Positions 35,466 through 43,835 of a stretch of DNA of 64,000 bases are shown piece after piece. Where the stretch lies: positions 1-64,000 of the forward strand of contig CAYWZO010000001.1 of the NCBI GenBank assembly GCA_964462865.1. Direction: 5' to 3'. The notes beneath the pieces were generated by a model. That model worked only from the letters and a program-made list of their open reading frames with translations, was not told the origin of the DNA and did no database searches. This DNA comes from Fen-1077 sp964462865. Lineage in GTDB: Bacteria > Chloroflexota > Dehalococcoidia > Dehalococcoidales > RBG-16-60-22. How positions within the stretch are numbered: position 1 is the stretch's first letter; each line of letters begins with the position of its first letter. A program made the translations under genes and the position numbers.

Positions 35466-36134
35466 ATGGCCAGAGCCTTAATCATTACCAGAGACGCCGA
35501 TTCCAGGGAAGAGCTGCGGAAAACCTTATCCTATAATGATATTACGTTCCTTTTTATCACTTACAGCAACGGGTTCCGGCAGGAAATAACCGGTAAGCAA
35601 CCCGAAGTCCTCCTCCTGGAAATGGGAGAACAGCTTCCAGGACCGGAAACCCAGGAAATTATCAGGAAGGTCAAAAAGGAGAAAAGGGTACCGGTTATCG
35701 CCCTGATTCCCAGGGAATATCTGGATAAAATGGACGCCAACCCGGACATTGATGATTTTCTGGTAACACCCTACGATGTCCAAGAGCTGGTTATAAGGAT
35801 AAACAGGCTCCTCGGCAGCCGCGGCCCGGAGAGCCAGGAGCCCATCCAGGGCCAGGGACTGACCATCGACCCGGACACCTGCGAGGTGACAGTAGACGGC
35901 AGCAAAGTGGAACTTACCTTTAAAGAATATGAATTGCTCAAACTGCTGGCGAGCCACAAAGGGCGCGTCTTTACCCGGGAGGTCCTGCTCGATAAAATCT
36001 GGGGCTATGACTATTACGGCGGCGACCGCACCGTCGATGTACACATCCGCCGGTTAAGGAGCAAAATCGAACAGAACCGCGGCTACATCGAGACGGTGCG
36101 CAATATCGGCTACCGCTTCGTTAAAGACTCTTAG
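35466..36134 (+). CDS. OmpR-family regulator with degenerate receiver
   Basis: A 222-residue transcription factor. The C-terminal winged helix is well conserved (LTFKEYELLKLLASHKGRVFT, YYGGDRTVDVHIRRLRSKIE, RNIGYRF). The receiver domain is atypical: the phospho-acceptor position is Glu (VLLLEMGEQ) and the conserved Lys-Pro is Thr-Pro (FLVTPYD). It may therefore be phosphorylation-independent or locked, as in other pseudo-receivers. I chose ATG 35466 (MARALIITRD); the frame opens at 35391 but that includes part of the upstream palindrome. No kinase gene is adjacent, which fits. Confidence 0.85.
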   Translation: MARALIITRDADSREELRKTLSYNDITFLFITYSNGFRQEITGKQPEVLLLEMGEQLPGPETQEIIRKVKKEKRVPVIALIPREYLDKMDANPDIDDFLVTPYDVQELVIRINRLLGSRGPESQEPIQGQGLTIDPDTCEVTVDGSKVELTFKEYELLKLLASHKGRVFTREVLLDKIWGYDYYGGDRTVDVHIRRLRSKIEQNRGYIETVRNIGYRFVKDS

Positions 36135-36320
36135 AAACGTTCCCGGTGATACTTCCTCACTGCCGGTAAAGAACAGGCAATCCCCGTTCTAATATAACCA
36201 ACTCGCCCCTGACGACTACAAACAAAAGGCACCTGTCTGCGTCTTTCTTACTGACTTTGTAACATGATTGTAATATAACAAGGTTAAAGTATAAGTAAAT
36301 ACTAATTCCGGAGGTCCTTG

Positions 36321-36583
36321 ATGACTATCAACGCGGCAGATACTGTCTGGATTCTCGTCTCGGCGGCCCTGGTCATGCTGATGACACCCGGTCTGGCCCT
36401 GTTTTACGGCGGCATGGTACGGCGCAAAAACATCCTCTCCACCCTGATGACGAGCTTCGTCTGCCTGGGAGTGATAGGTCTGCTCTGGTTCGGGTGGTTC
36501 GGCTTCAACGCCGGCAGCGCCCTGACCGCCGGCGGGCTGGCAGCCAATGCTTTCGTGACCACCAACACCTCGGCAGCGGCCGC
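36321..36583 (+). pseudogene. amt: Remnant of an ammonium transporter (amt)
   Basis: The frame starts like a normal Amt (MTINAADTVWILVSAALVML, MTPGLALFYGGMVRRKN, LSTLMTSFVCLG). It then jumps, still in frame, to a segment that lies much later in the family (LLWFGWFGFNAGSALTAGG, AFVTTNTSAAAAA). After that the protein is nonsense until a stop at 36698. Well over half of a roughly 400-450-residue, 11-helix channel is missing, so it cannot transport ammonium. It has a good ribosome binding site (GGAGG). The cause is either a real deletion or an assembly collapse. Confidence 0.85.
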
Positions 36584-36814
36584 GGCCGTCAGAAAGGAAT
36601 CCCCCTGCAGTGGCGCGTCGGGGAATACCGGGTGGACCTGCTGCCCAAGCTCAAGATCGAAATGGTCGTCCTCGATGAGGACGTGCCGGTGGCGATAGAT
36701 GCCATCGTGAGAAACGCGCGGACGGGTGAAACGGGCGATGGCAAGATATTCGTCCTGCCAGTGGAGATGGTAGTACGCGTCCGAACCGGGGAGAGAAACG
36801 AAAGCGCAATCTAG
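36584..36814 (+). pseudogene. glnB: Remnant of PII protein (glnB/glnK), 5' end lost
   Basis: In a different frame from the amt remnant, the DNA encodes the C-terminal two-thirds of a PII protein: GRQKG at the start, GEYRVDLLPKLKIEMVV, then VAIDAIVRNARTGETGDGK, IFVLPVEMVVRVRTGE and NESAI. These match the GlnB end almost exactly (ARTGxxGDGKIF, VxRIRTGE). The first about 45 residues, including the start, are missing where the frame abuts the amt remnant. It normally signals nitrogen status to GlnA and Amt. The adjacent gene is glnA, so an amt-glnB-glnA nitrogen operon once existed. Confidence 0.85.
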
Positions 36815-36863
36815 AAAACACGGGGGAAGATATATGGAATAAGGCGCGCCGCTAAGAAAATTA

Positions 36864-36892
36864 ATGACAAAAGGCTGAATAACATCTATAAT
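36864..36892 (+). promoter_or_regulatory. Promoter of glnA
   Basis: ATGACA (36864-36869), 17-base spacer, TATAAT (36887-36892), giving a transcript start near 36899 and a very short leader. glnA can be expressed independently of the broken amt/glnB genes. Confidence 0.6.
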
Positions 36893-36914
36893 AACAATAT
36901 TACAGGAGAGGGAA

Positions 36915-38261
36915 ATGGCAAATAAAAGAAGCAAAGAGGAAGCTAAGGAATACATACTCAAGATGGCTAAAGAACATGACGTCAAGTTTATCTGGCTCTG
37001 GTTTACCGATATCCTGGGCATACTGAAGAGCTTCGCCATCACGGTGGAGGAACTGGAAGGGGCGATGGAAGAAGGGATGGGCTTCGACGGCTCCTCAATC
37101 GAGGGATTTGCGCGCATTGACGAGAGCGACATGGTGGCCATGCCCGACCCGGACACCTGGCAGCTGCTGCCCTGGACACCGCCCGAGCACCGTGCCACCG
37201 CCCGTATGTTCTGCAACATCTTGAGGCCCGGCGGCGAACCTTTCGAGGGCGACCCCAGGTATATCCTGAAAAAGAACCTGAAAAGGGCCGCCGACCTAGG
37301 TTATACGTATTACGTGGGACCGGAGCTGGAATATTTCTATTTCAAAGATGCCCAAGGCACCGAATTCCTGGACCGGGGAGGGTACTTCGACCTGACGACG
37401 CGTGATGCTGCCATCGAGCTAAGGAGGGATACCGTACTACAGCTGGAAAAAATGGGCATAGGCTGCGAATACTCCCACCATGAGGTCGCCGATAGCCAGC
37501 ATGAAATCGATATGCGCTACACCGATGCCCTCACCATGGCGGACAACGTGATGACCTACCGCCTGGTGGTCAAAGAGGTTGCCCTGAAAAACGGGGTTTA
37601 CGCCACTTTCATGCCCAAGCCGGTCTTCGGCATCAACGGCAGCGGCATGCATGTCCACCAGTCGCTTTTCAGAGGCGAAAAGAACGCCTTTTTCGATGCC
37701 AAAGACTCCTATCATCTCTCCAAGGATGCCCGGGGCTACATCGCCGGCCTGCTCAAACACGCCCCGGAGATAACTGCCGTCTGCAACCAGTGGGTCAATT
37801 CCTACAAGAGGCTGGTGCCGGGTTATGAGGCGCCGGTCTACCTTTCCTGGGCGCGGCGTAACCGCTCCGACCTCGTCCGCGTGCCGGAATACCGGCCGGG
37901 CCGCGAGAAAGCCACCCGTATCGAGTTCCGGAGCCCGGACCCTGCCTGCAATCCCTACCTTTGCTTCAGCGTCATGCTGGCGGCGGGTCTGGAGGGAATC
38001 GAAAAGGGGTATAAAGAGCCGGACCCCATCGAAGAGAACGTCTACGAAATGAGCGATGAAGAGCGGAAGGAACGGGGTATCGGTACGTTGCCCGGCAGCC
38101 TGATGGAAGCCATCCGGCTGACGGAAAACAGCGAGGTAGTTAAAAAAACCCTGGGCGACCACATCTTTTATTCTTTCATCGATAACAAAAAACAGGAATG
38201 GGACAATTACCGTACCCACGTAACCGAGTACGAGCTCGAACGCTACCTGCCGATTTTATAA
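36915..38261 (+). CDS. glnA: Glutamine synthetase, type I
   Basis: ATP-dependent assimilation of ammonium onto glutamate. The 448-residue protein is full length for the GSI class: FTDILGILKSFAI, GMGFDGSSIEGFARI, GPELEYFYF, CEYSHHEVADSQHEID (metal Glu/His), FMPKPVFGINGSGMHVHQS, NSYKRLVPGYEAP and RIEFRSPDPACNPYL. The residue stretch around the GSI-beta adenylylation Tyr is not evident, and the length fits the GSI-alpha class, which suggests feedback rather than adenylyl control. AGGAG precedes the ATG. It lies directly behind the amt/glnB remnant and 18 bases before nadE. Confidence 0.95.
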   Translation: MANKRSKEEAKEYILKMAKEHDVKFIWLWFTDILGILKSFAITVEELEGAMEEGMGFDGSSIEGFARIDESDMVAMPDPDTWQLLPWTPPEHRATARMFCNILRPGGEPFEGDPRYILKKNLKRAADLGYTYYVGPELEYFYFKDAQGTEFLDRGGYFDLTTRDAAIELRRDTVLQLEKMGIGCEYSHHEVADSQHEIDMRYTDALTMADNVMTYRLVVKEVALKNGVYATFMPKPVFGINGSGMHVHQSLFRGEKNAFFDAKDSYHLSKDARGYIAGLLKHAPEITAVCNQWVNSYKRLVPGYEAPVYLSWARRNRSDLVRVPEYRPGREKATRIEFRSPDPACNPYLCFSVMLAAGLEGIEKGYKEPDPIEENVYEMSDEERKERGIGTLPGSLMEAIRLTENSEVVKKTLGDHIFYSFIDNKKQEWDNYRTHVTEYELERYLPIL

Positions 38262-38278
38262 GTGGAGGCTGAACCGAA

Positions 38279-40036
38279 TTGACCAAGTGGCGTGATACCC
38301 GCCGACTTCGCGTCGGGATGGCGCAGATCAACGTCACAGTGGGAGATTTTGCCGGCAACCAGCGGAAAATACTGAAAGCGATTGAAGAGGCCAGGGCTGC
38401 GGGCGTGGACCTCCTCACCTTCCCGGAGCTGGCCGTTTGCGGCTACCCGCCCGAAGACCTCCTCTTCAAGCCGCAGTTCATCGCGGAAAACCTGAATCTG
38501 CTGGATAAAGTAATCGAGGCCTCGCCGGGCATCACGCTGGTCATCGGCTTCGTGGACGCCGACGGCGATATTTATAACGCCGCCGCGATTATCCATGACG
38601 GCCGCCTCATCGATACCTACCACAAGACCTACCTGCCGAACTATGGCGTCTTCGATGAGAACCGCTATTTCCGGGCCGGCAGCCGCTACCCGGTGTACGT
38701 CATCGGCGGCATAAATGTGGGCGTTAATATCTGCGAGGACATCTGGTACGAGTCAGGGCCTTCTACCGTTCAAACATACTCCGGGGCCGACGTCATCATC
38801 ACCATCAGCGCTTCGCCTTACCACTTCGGCAAGACACATACCCGGGAAAGAATGATTGCCACCCGCGCTACCGATAACGTGGCCATCTTCGCCTTCAACA
38901 ACCTGGTGGGAGGGCAGGACGAGCTGGTCTTCGACGGCAACAGCCTGATACTGGACGAGAGGGGGCAGCTCATCGCCCGGGGCCGGCAGTTCCAGGAAGA
39001 CCTGATAATCGCCGACCTCGACGTCGAAAACGTTTTCCGCACCCGCCTGCACGACCCCCGCTGGCGCCAGGGACAGCTCAAGCGCGAGGAGGAGGGACTG
39101 CCGGAGACGGAGACCATCGTTATTACCGAAGCACCATCGGGCGCGGCCAAACCGACTCTGCCGGCCCGAAAGACAGAGGTATCGGACGTCACCGCCGAGA
39201 TATACCAGGCCCTGGTGCTGGGCACGCAGGACTATGTCCTGAAAAACGGCTTTAAAAAGGTGCTCATCGGCCTTTCTGGCGGCGTGGACTCCAGCCTGGT
39301 AGCCGTGATAGCCGTCGACGCGCTGGGGAAGTCGAACGTGGTCGGCGTAGCCATGCCGTCGCGGTACTCCTCGCCCGGCAGCCTGACCGATGCCGAAATC
39401 TTGAGTAAAAACCTGGGCATCAAGCTTTACAACATCCCCATCGAACAGGTATTCCAGGGTTACCTGGATACCCTGGCCGAGGCCTTTAAGGGGATGGAGC
39501 CGGGCATCGCCGAAGAAAACCTCCAGGCGCGCATCCGGGGCAATTTGTTAATGGCGCTTTCCAACAAGTTCGGCTGGCTGGTGCTGACCACCGGCAATAA
39601 AAGCGAGTATGCCACAGGCTATACCACGCTGTACGGGGACATGGCGGGGGGCTTCGCCGTCATCAAGGACGTGCCCAAGACCATGGTCTACAAGCTGGCG
39701 GCGCACCGTAACGCCCTGGCCGGCAATGACCTGATACCGGATACCGTATTCAAAAAACCGCCTTCCGCCGAACTGCGGCCCGACCAGAAGGACACCGATT
39801 CGCTGCCCACCTATGAGGTGCTCGACCCCATACTGACCGCCTATGTTGAAGAAGATAAAAGCATCGAGCAGATTGTAGCCACCGGCATCGATGAGAAAAT
39901 CGTCCGGCGGGCGGCGCGGCTGGTGGACACCAGCGAATACAAACGGCGGCAGGCGCCGCCCGGTGTGAAGATAACGCCGCGGGCCTTCGGCAGAGATAGA
40001 AGGCTGCCCATCACCAACCGGTTCAAGAGAGATTAA
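38279..40036 (+). CDS. nadE: Glutamine-dependent NAD+ synthetase
   Basis: Last step of NAD+ synthesis: deamido-NAD + glutamine + ATP gives NAD. It has a two-domain, 585-residue architecture. The N-terminal nitrilase-type glutaminase has Glu in LTFPELAVCGYPPED, Lys in YHKTYLPNYGVFDE and Cys in VGVNICEDIW. The C-terminal synthetase has the PP-loop IGLSGGVDSSLVAVIA, TGNKSEYATGYTTLYGDM and AELRPDQKDTDSLP. The start codon is TTG (38279), supported by GGAGG at 38264-38268. It probably shares the glnA transcript, linking glutamine supply to a glutamine-using enzyme. Confidence 0.95.
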   Translation: MTKWRDTRRLRVGMAQINVTVGDFAGNQRKILKAIEEARAAGVDLLTFPELAVCGYPPEDLLFKPQFIAENLNLLDKVIEASPGITLVIGFVDADGDIYNAAAIIHDGRLIDTYHKTYLPNYGVFDENRYFRAGSRYPVYVIGGINVGVNICEDIWYESGPSTVQTYSGADVIITISASPYHFGKTHTRERMIATRATDNVAIFAFNNLVGGQDELVFDGNSLILDERGQLIARGRQFQEDLIIADLDVENVFRTRLHDPRWRQGQLKREEEGLPETETIVITEAPSGAAKPTLPARKTEVSDVTAEIYQALVLGTQDYVLKNGFKKVLIGLSGGVDSSLVAVIAVDALGKSNVVGVAMPSRYSSPGSLTDAEILSKNLGIKLYNIPIEQVFQGYLDTLAEAFKGMEPGIAEENLQARIRGNLLMALSNKFGWLVLTTGNKSEYATGYTTLYGDMAGGFAVIKDVPKTMVYKLAAHRNALAGNDLIPDTVFKKPPSAELRPDQKDTDSLPTYEVLDPILTAYVEEDKSIEQIVATGIDEKIVRRAARLVDTSEYKRRQAPPGVKITPRAFGRDRRLPITNRFKRD

Positions 40037-40071
40037 GCGGCGGTTATTACCTGCTGGCCGACCCCGTCCGT

Positions 40072-41130
40072 TTAAGCCTGATATTTACCCAGGGCGTCAT
40101 AGAAGGCCCGCCAGAACGGGTCGACGATGGGGTGCTCCAGCTTCCTCTCCTGCCCTTCCTCCACCAGCACCATGCCCTTCTCCGGCGCGGTCAGCTCGCC
40201 GACCACGGAAGATTTGATGCCCTTCCCGGCCAGGGCCCGTACCACGGCGTCGGCTTTGGGCGCCTTGCAGGAAATAATCAACGTTCCTTCGCTGATGGAG
40301 GCATAAGGTTCGATATCAAAGAACCGGCACACCTCGGCGATACACTCTTCCATGATAATTTTTTCCTTTTCAACCCGGACGCCCAGTCCGGCGGCCTGCG
40401 CCAGCTCGTAAAGGCCGCCCCACACGCCGCACTCGGTGGCATCGTGCATGGCGGTCACGCCGCTATCGCGGACGCCCACGCTCACGGCGGTGAGGGCATC
40501 CTCCACGACGGACATCTTGTAAAATATCCCCTGCGCTTTATCGCTGAACTCCGTCCCGAACTCCTTCTCGATAATTTTAGGGAACATGGCCGCAAAGATA
40601 CCCGTGGCCTCGATGGCCGGGCCCTTGGTGATGATTATCTTGTCACCAGCCCGGCAGAATTTAGGAGTAACGTATTCATCCAGCCCGCCGATGCCGACGA
40701 TAGTGGCCCCGCCGACCATGGGATAGTGGCAGTTCTCGTAGCGGGCGGTATGGCCGGTAATTACCGTTATGCCCAGTTTTTCACACTCCCGGTGCATGAC
40801 CTCCCAGACCGTTTCCAGCTGCTTCTTGGTCATCTCCATCGGCAGGTTGAGGTCGATGGCGAGGAACTTCGGCTTGAGCCCGCTGGTGACGGAATCGGAG
40901 GCGATGATGTGGATGGCGAACCAGGCCGCCCGCTCCCAGCCGTACTCCGGCACGATGAAGACGGGGTCGCAGGTAAACGAGGCCGCCTGTCCCCCTATTT
41001 CCGCGATGCCGACATCCACGCCGTGCTGCGGCCCCACCAGGACTTTATCGCTCCTGGCGCCCAGGCGGGGGAAGATAAGCTCTTTGAAGATTTCCGGGGA
41101 AATTTTACCGATTTCCGGCATGTCGTTCAT
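40072..41130 (-). CDS. AIR-synthase-related protein under TPP control
   Basis: PurM/HypE/ThiL-like ATP-binding fold of 352 residues. The N-terminal half has CDPVFIVPEYGWERAAWFAIH and HIIASDSVTSGLKPKFLAID; the C-terminal half has TAMHDATECGVWGGLYELAQ, very like HypE. The ThiL/PurM GDDAA-type motif is not clear (GVDVGIAEIG instead). AAGGAG supports the ATG. Upstream on the same strand are a promoter, a complete TPP riboswitch and a terminator, so thiamine pyrophosphate represses it. A role in thiamine phosphate metabolism (for example a ThiL substitute) is inferred; hydrogenase maturation as for HypE seems less likely given that control. Confidence 0.85.
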   Translation of the reverse strand: MNDMPEIGKISPEIFKELIFPRLGARSDKVLVGPQHGVDVGIAEIGGQAASFTCDPVFIVPEYGWERAAWFAIHIIASDSVTSGLKPKFLAIDLNLPMEMTKKQLETVWEVMHRECEKLGITVITGHTARYENCHYPMVGGATIVGIGGLDEYVTPKFCRAGDKIIITKGPAIEATGIFAAMFPKIIEKEFGTEFSDKAQGIFYKMSVVEDALTAVSVGVRDSGVTAMHDATECGVWGGLYELAQAAGLGVRVEKEKIIMEECIAEVCRFFDIEPYASISEGTLIISCKAPKADAVVRALAGKGIKSSVVGELTAPEKGMVLVEEGQERKLEHPIVDPFWRAFYDALGKYQA

Positions 41131-41164
41131 GGGTATGGCTCCTTAAACATGTATTTTAATCAAT

Positions 41165-41198
41165 AAAAAACCAGAAGCTGAAAAGGGACGGCTTCCGG
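41165..41198 (-). terminator. Expression-platform terminator of the TPP riboswitch
   Basis: On the minus strand CCGGAAGC (41198-41191) pairs with GCTTCTGG (41178-41171) across a 12-base loop and is followed by six U residues. It lies between the riboswitch aptamer and the AIR-synthase-like gene, as expected for a transcription-attenuation platform. Confidence 0.8.
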
Positions 41199-41206
41199 TC
41201 TTAACT

Positions 41207-41293
41207 TCACTTCCCTACGCTCGCATTACCGAGTTCAGGTTCAAAGGGTGTGTCCCGATAAAATCGGGGCTCTCAGCCTTCCAGCTCCCCTAG
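41207..41293 (-). promoter_or_regulatory. Thiamine pyrophosphate (TPP) riboswitch
   Basis: Read on the minus strand, the conserved THI-box blocks appear in order: GGGGAGC, GGCTGAGA, a variable CCCGAT/ATCGGG stem, ACCCTTTGAACCTGA, GGTAAT and GTAGGGAA. It is followed by a terminator and then the AIR-synthase-related gene, so it most likely turns that gene off when TPP is abundant. Confidence 0.95.
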
Positions 41294-41315
41294 TGGCAAT
41301 ATTCAGTTTGACTAT

Positions 41316-41345
41316 ATTCTAGCCCATCGGCAGCCCGGGTTTCAA
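41316..41345 (-). promoter_or_regulatory. Promoter of the TPP riboswitch transcript
   Basis: On the minus strand TTGAAA (41345-41340), an 18-base spacer and TAGAAT (41321-41316) lie just upstream of the aptamer. Confidence 0.6.
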
Positions 41346-41462
41346 GTTACCCGTACCCGCGGCCGTTTTCAACACCTTTGACCGCCGGCTAGCCTGCGGC
41401 TTATAATTCACCTCGGAGTGAGGTAAGTCTTTGACGCCAAAACATCGCCGGGGGTCCGACAC

Positions 41463-42620
41463 ATGGAACTAAAAAGCCTGAAAGACAAAGTGGCCATCGT
41501 GGGGGTGGGCTATACCCCGCAGGGAAAGATACCCGGCCGGAGCGCGTTGAGTTTCCACCTGGAAGCCGGGAAAAACGCCATCGCGGACGCCGGCCTCAAG
41601 ATAGCGGATGTTGACGGGCTGTTGATACAACCCGCCATGGGCGACCCCACCGTTACCGCCCCGCTGGTGGCCCAGCATCTGGGCCTGCGTCCCCGTTTCC
41701 TGGCGGCGCACGATGTCTGGGGCGCTTCCGCCGGCTGCCAGGTACAGCTAGCCGTCTGGGCGGTGACTCACGGCGCGGCCAACTATGTACTCTGCACCTA
41801 CGGCGAAGACGCCCGCTCCGGCGTCAGCGAATACAACACCAACCTGAACGGCGGAGCCGAGTGGGGCTACTACGGCGCGGCGGCCAGCTACGCCCTGGCC
41901 GCCCGCAGGGCCATGTACGAGTTCGGCACGGGGCCGGAGACCTGGAAAGAGATAGCCGTAGGGCAGCGCCGCTGGGCCAACCTCAACCCGCGGGCGATGA
42001 TGTACGGCAAGACCATGTCTTACGAAGACTACTATAACTCGAGTCTTTACGTGGAGCCTTTCAGGCTCTTTGATATCTGCCAGATATCCGATAGCGGGCG
42101 GGCTTTCATCGTGACGACCTCCGAGCGCGCCAGGGACCTGAAAAAGCGCCCGGTCTACGTGATGGGAATGGGACAGAGCCACCCGGTCAATAATCCCCCC
42201 CAGGCTGTCCATCTGACCGGCAATACCGGCGCCAGGCAATCCAAGGAGGACGCCTTCAGGATGGCCGGCATCACCCTGAAAGATATCGACGCCTGCGAGT
42301 TCTATGACTGCTTCACCTATACGGTGGAGGTGGAGCTGATGGACTACGGTTTCTTCGGCCGCGGCGAGGGCAAAGACTTCCTGAAGGCCGACAGGATTGG
42401 CCCCGGTGGGGATTTCCCCCTGAACACCTCCGGGGGGCTGCTTTCCGAGGCCTACCAGATGGGTTTTACGCCCCTCACCGAAGCGGTAGTGCAGCTACGG
42501 GGCGAGGCCGGGGAAAGGCAGCTGGGAAAACCGACCGGCACGAAAGAACCGGAGATTATCCTCGTGGGGAATAACGGTGGGGTGATGCAGACCCACAGCA
42601 CCGTCATCTTAAGGAGATAG
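41463..42620 (+). CDS. Thiolase-like protein (SCP-x type)
   Basis: Thiolase-superfamily protein of 385 residues, similar to SCP2/lipid-transfer thiolases (VAIVGVGYTPQGKIPGRS; GGDFPLNTSGGLLSEAYQMG; ACEFYDCFTYTVEVEL). The usual catalytic segment CxSG is here GASAGCQVQLAV, so a Cys is present but shifted, and the normal nucleophile position is Gly. Such chains often pair with an OB-fold/zinc-ribbon partner, which is the next gene (3 bases downstream). They act as acyl-CoA thiolases or aldolase-like enzymes in side-chain degradation. An enoyl-CoA hydratase follows, so the three form an acyl-CoA module. The substrate is unknown. Confidence 0.85.
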   Translation: MELKSLKDKVAIVGVGYTPQGKIPGRSALSFHLEAGKNAIADAGLKIADVDGLLIQPAMGDPTVTAPLVAQHLGLRPRFLAAHDVWGASAGCQVQLAVWAVTHGAANYVLCTYGEDARSGVSEYNTNLNGGAEWGYYGAAASYALAARRAMYEFGTGPETWKEIAVGQRRWANLNPRAMMYGKTMSYEDYYNSSLYVEPFRLFDICQISDSGRAFIVTTSERARDLKKRPVYVMGMGQSHPVNNPPQAVHLTGNTGARQSKEDAFRMAGITLKDIDACEFYDCFTYTVEVELMDYGFFGRGEGKDFLKADRIGPGGDFPLNTSGGLLSEAYQMGFTPLTEAVVQLRGEAGERQLGKPTGTKEPEIILVGNNGGVMQTHSTVILRR

Positions 42621-42623
42621 CCC

Positions 42624-43049
42624 ATGGCGAATTATAACAAACCTTTGCCGTTGCTCAACGAAGAGACGAGACCATACTGGGACTACTGCCGAAAGCACGA
42701 GTTGAGGATGCAGAAATGTAGTCAATGCGGTTATATCCGTTTCCCCATCAGTGTTATCTGCCCGAAATGTCATTCTATGGAAGCTGAATGGACGAAATTG
42801 AGCGGGAAAGGAAAGATTTACAGCTTTACCATCTACCGTGTGCCCTACCATCCGGCTTTCAAGGACGATATCCCGTATGTGCTGGCGATTGTCCAGCTGG
42901 ACGAGGGGCCCCGGATGGAAAGTAATATCATCGGGTGCAAGGTGGAACAGGTGAGGATGGAGATGCCGGTGGTGGTCGCTTTCGATGATGTCACGCCCGA
43001 GGTCTCGCTACCGAAATTCAGACCGGCCGATGCGGAGGCGGGGAAATGA
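42624..43049 (+). CDS. Zinc-ribbon/OB-fold acyl-CoA partner (DUF35 type)
   Basis: A 141-residue protein with an N-terminal rubredoxin-like zinc ribbon (QKCSQCG...VICPKCHS) and a C-terminal OB fold (GKGKIYSFTIYRVPYHPAF, IPYVLAIVQLDEGPRM). The family binds to thiolase-like proteins and is needed for their activity in known pairs (archaeal HMG-CoA synthase/thiolase complex, bacterial steroid side-chain aldolases). The close spacing to the thiolase gene upstream and the GTG/ATG overlap with the hydratase gene downstream (4 bases) show that the three are made together. Confidence 0.9.
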   Translation: MANYNKPLPLLNEETRPYWDYCRKHELRMQKCSQCGYIRFPISVICPKCHSMEAEWTKLSGKGKIYSFTIYRVPYHPAFKDDIPYVLAIVQLDEGPRMESNIIGCKVEQVRMEMPVVVAFDDVTPEVSLPKFRPADAEAGK

Positions 43050-43825
43050 CTTACGCTAGTCTGCTGCTGACCAGGGAGGACGGCATCGGCACCGTCACCA
43101 TCAACCGTCCCGAGGTCATGAACGCCCTGAATATCGAAGTATTCGAAGAGCTTTACCGGATGTTCACGGAAATAGAAAACGACCCGGATATCCGTGCGGT
43201 CATACTGACAGGAGCGGGTAAGGCGTTTGTCGCCGGCGTGGACATCCGGGAAATGAAGGACAACGATTCTAAAAGCATCCGGAAGTTCATCAAAATCGCC
43301 CGCCGGGCCGGTGACGCCGTGTACAATTTGAGCAAGCCCGTGATAGCCGCCGTCAACGGCTACGCCTTCGGCGGGGGCAACGAGCTGGCCCTGGTCTGCG
43401 ACTTGAGGATAGCCTCGGAAAACGCCCGATTCGGCCAGCAGGAAATCAACCTGGGGATTGTCCCGGGGGGCGGGGCTATCCAGCGGCTCACAAGGCTGGT
43501 GGGCCTGACCAGGGCCAAGGAACTAGTATATTTCGGTGAGGTGATTGACGCCCAAACAGCCCTGGAAATAGGTTTCATCAACAAAGTAGTACCCGCAGAT
43601 AAATTAATGGATGAAGCCCGGGCCTGGGCGCAGAAACTGCTGGGTAAAAGCTCCGTGGCGCTGTCTTACGCCAAGAAAGCTTTTCAGGCCGGGGCCGATA
43701 TGGACTTGGCGGCTGGCCTGGACCTGGACGAGAGCTATTTCGCCCGGTGCTTTGACACGGAAGACCAGAAAGAGGGGATGCAGGCCTTCGTGGAGCGGCG
43801 GAAACCGAAATTCAAGAACAGGTAA
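43046..43825 (+). CDS. Enoyl-CoA hydratase/isomerase family protein
   Basis: Crotonase-fold protein of 259 residues that adds water to 2-enoyl-CoAs. The oxyanion-hole segments are AGKAFVAGVDIREM and YAFGGGNELALVCDLRIA. Both general acid/base glutamates are retained (GGGNELAL and QQEINLGIVPGGGAI), so hydratase activity is plausible. The start overlaps the OB-fold gene by 4 bases (ATGA). With the thiolase-like and OB-fold proteins it forms a small beta-oxidation-like operon. The physiological substrate cannot be read from sequence. Confidence 0.92.
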   Translation: MTYASLLLTREDGIGTVTINRPEVMNALNIEVFEELYRMFTEIENDPDIRAVILTGAGKAFVAGVDIREMKDNDSKSIRKFIKIARRAGDAVYNLSKPVIAAVNGYAFGGGNELALVCDLRIASENARFGQQEINLGIVPGGGAIQRLTRLVGLTRAKELVYFGEVIDAQTALEIGFINKVVPADKLMDEARAWAQKLLGKSSVALSYAKKAFQAGADMDLAAGLDLDESYFARCFDTEDQKEGMQAFVERRKPKFKNR

Positions 43826-43835
43826 AAGATAAAGT

